Assembly (NCBI RefSeq): GCF_014270105.1
Contig: NZ_JACNMF010000002.1
Span: 620,001-684,000, forward strand
DNA from: Hyunsoonleella aquatilis
GTDB lineage: Bacteria > Bacteroidota > Bacteroidia > Flavobacteriales > Flavobacteriaceae
Length of the DNA stretch: 64,000 nt
Reading direction: 5' to 3'
In this document: piece by piece, positions 63,013 to 64,000 of the stretch
How the letters are laid out: each line of letters begins with the position of its first letter
Numbering within the stretch: position 1 is the first letter of the stretch
Notes under the pieces: model-generated
What the model saw: the letters and a program-made list of their open reading frames with translations, nothing else
What the model was told of the DNA's origin: nothing
Database searches by the model: none
Position numbers and translations under genes: made by a program

Positions 63013-63486
63013 ATGGAAACCTGTATCATTACTTCACCTTTGGGTTTTACCAAAATTATTGGTGATTCCAATGGCATTGCATCCGTTACCGTTCTAAATT
63101 CCGAAGAAATCCCCACTGATATTATCCCCGAGATTCTTGAAGATTGTGTCATACAGCTCAACGAATATTTTGATGGCACCCGGAAACATTTCAACTTAAA
63201 ATTAAATCCGCAAGGCACTGATTTTCAAAAGGGCATTTGGAAACTTTTGGAAGCTATTCCATATGGAAAAACCACAACGTATTTGGAGCTTTCCAAAACA
63301 TATGGAGATGAAAAAGCCATTCGCGCAGTAGCCAATGCCAACGGCAAAAACCCACTTTGGATTATTGTACCCTGTCACCGCGTGATTGGAAGCGACGGCA
63401 GTTTAACAGGTTATGCGGGAGGGCTACGCCGAAAACAATGGTTATTGGAACATGAAAGTCCGTACAAACAACAATCTTTGTTCTAA
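63013..63486 (+). CDS. ogt: methylated-DNA-protein-cysteine methyltransferase
   Basis: A 157-residue DNA repair protein that takes the methyl group of O6-methylguanine onto its own Cys. The active-site motif is IIVPCHRVIGSDGSLTGYAGG, and the DNA-binding helix region is FQKGIWKLLEAIPYGKTTTYLELSKTYG. The length is typical of the short Ogt type. Preceded closely by the unknown gene. Confidence 0.94.
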   Translation: METCIITSPLGFTKIIGDSNGIASVTVLNSEEIPTDIIPEILEDCVIQLNEYFDGTRKHFNLKLNPQGTDFQKGIWKLLEAIPYGKTTTYLELSKTYGDEKAIRAVANANGKNPLWIIVPCHRVIGSDGSLTGYAGGLRRKQWLLEHESPYKQQSLF

Positions 63487-63528
63487 ACCAACATTAATCC
63501 CTATATTTATGTACATTTATTTGTACGC

Positions 63529-64000
63529 ATGAAATTTCTGAAAAAATTCCTTAAATGGGTTATAATTAGTGCTGGAAGTATCATTATCCTACTTTACATT
63601 TTTGGATACGGGTACGTTTTGAGAGGCATCAAAATTGTTTATTTCACAGGACATACAACGGCTTTTATTGACGACTACCCCTACTTTGAGAACGATACCA
63701 TCAAAAAAGGAAAACACGTTGATGCTTGGCCAAAACACAATGACTATAATTCTGTTTCAGAAACTGATAAACTGAATCAGACCCATTCGGAACTTGGAAC
63801 AATAGCATACCTTATCATCAAAAACGACAGTATTTGGTTTGAAAAATATTATGGTGGATTTGGCAAAAACTCCAAAACAAACTCGTTTTCAATTGCAAAA
63901 AGTATTACTTGCGCATTATTGGGAAAGGCAATTAAAGAAGGTTACATCCAAGGTTTGGACCAACCCTTAAGCGATTTCTACCCTCAATTTTCTTATGCCA
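63529..64000 (+). CDS. serine hydrolase (beta-lactamase class C-like), 5' part only
   Basis: The gene is cut by the window end; 157 codons are visible from ATG 63529. The N-terminus is an uncleaved signal or membrane anchor (WVIISAGSIIILLYIFGYGYVL). The catalytic S-x-x-K motif is SFSIAKSITCALLGKAI, followed by LDQPLSDFYPQF, typical of the penicillin-binding-protein-like serine hydrolase family. The substrate is unknown; such proteins are often esterases or peptidases. The stop and the second catalytic motif (YxN) lie beyond the window. Confidence 0.88.
   Translation, partial: MKFLKKFLKWVIISAGSIIILLYIFGYGYVLRGIKIVYFTGHTTAFIDDYPYFENDTIKKGKHVDAWPKHNDYNSVSETDKLNQTHSELGTIAYLIIKNDSIWFEKYYGGFGKNSKTNSFSIAKSITCALLGKAIKEGYIQGLDQPLSDFYPQFSYA

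Noticed and set aside
1-64000. CRISPR array, prophage, restriction-modification or known defence system
   Set aside because: No regularly spaced repeats, Cas, phage structural, methyltransferase/restriction or toxin-antitoxin genes were recognised on either strand.

Overview
The window looks like a chromosomal segment of a member of the Flavobacteriaceae (Bacteroidota). The DNA is visibly AT-rich. There are almost no Shine-Dalgarno sites. Promoter -7 boxes of the Bacteroidota type (TAnnTTTG) are recognisable before several genes. The gene families also fit: SusD lipoprotein, TSP3/OmpA porin, bacilliredoxin, HemC-HemD fusion, HemJ, and an AddAB pair separated by an OmpA gene. The genus cannot be fixed from the sequence alone. 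About 60 protein genes, one intact tRNA, one decayed tRNA copy and one broken small gene can be supported. No rRNA, CRISPR array, prophage or classical IS element is visible.

Layout. 1-9 kb: small exported proteins, a DinB-like protein, a HEAT-repeat protein, an ECF sigma/anti-sigma pair, a DjlA-like co-chaperone, a bacilliredoxin, lipid genes (PlsC-type acyltransferase, acyl-ACP desaturase) and an HD hydrolase. 9-20 kb: superoxide dismutase, the AddA/AddB recombination nuclease with OmpA between them, an alpha/beta hydrolase and a GlpD-type dehydrogenase. 20-25 kb: an orphan SusD lipoprotein, tRNA-Ala(GGC), and a 2.3-kb insert that ends in a decayed copy of the same tRNA. 25-38 kb: housekeeping and transport genes (two GNAT/MATE neighbours, QueD, LpxH, MFS, RecJ, OsmC, a CMD-family protein, Fe-S uracil-DNA glycosylase, RsmI, a TetR/DUF2867 pair, Tdk-Alr). 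39-53 kb: a heme supercluster. One arm is hemJ-MATE-hemH and the other is hemA-hemC/D-hemE-trkH-EI24-GNAT-hemF-hemB, with an AraC-type regulator divergent from hemA. 53-61 kb: three tandem paralogues of about 920-950 residues, with a signal peptide, an A2M MG2-like domain and a TonB-plug-like domain. 61-64 kb: a CNNM/CBS protein, an unknown protein, Ogt and the start of a serine hydrolase.

How the genes work together. The heme genes cover glutamyl-tRNA to heme except HemL: HemA, HemB, HemC/D, HemE, HemF, HemJ and HemH are all present. The most striking feature lies inside this cluster. A REP-associated tyrosine transposase (RAYT) sits directly in front of hemF, is bracketed by two 33-bp perfect palindromes in opposite orientation, and reads without a stop into HemF. 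The gene therefore encodes an apparent RAYT-HemF fusion, and the second palindrome is translated as the linker. Other dispersed palindromes have entered the same operon. One codes for the N-terminal extension of HemE, and an inverted pair borders the 3' end of hemF and the start of hemB.

Other points of interest are the tRNA-bounded insert, the mosaic tandem paralogues, the exact 18-bp inverted repeats around the bacilliredoxin gene, and several very small membrane proteins. All identifications come from reading the sequence and from memory of protein families. No database search was run.
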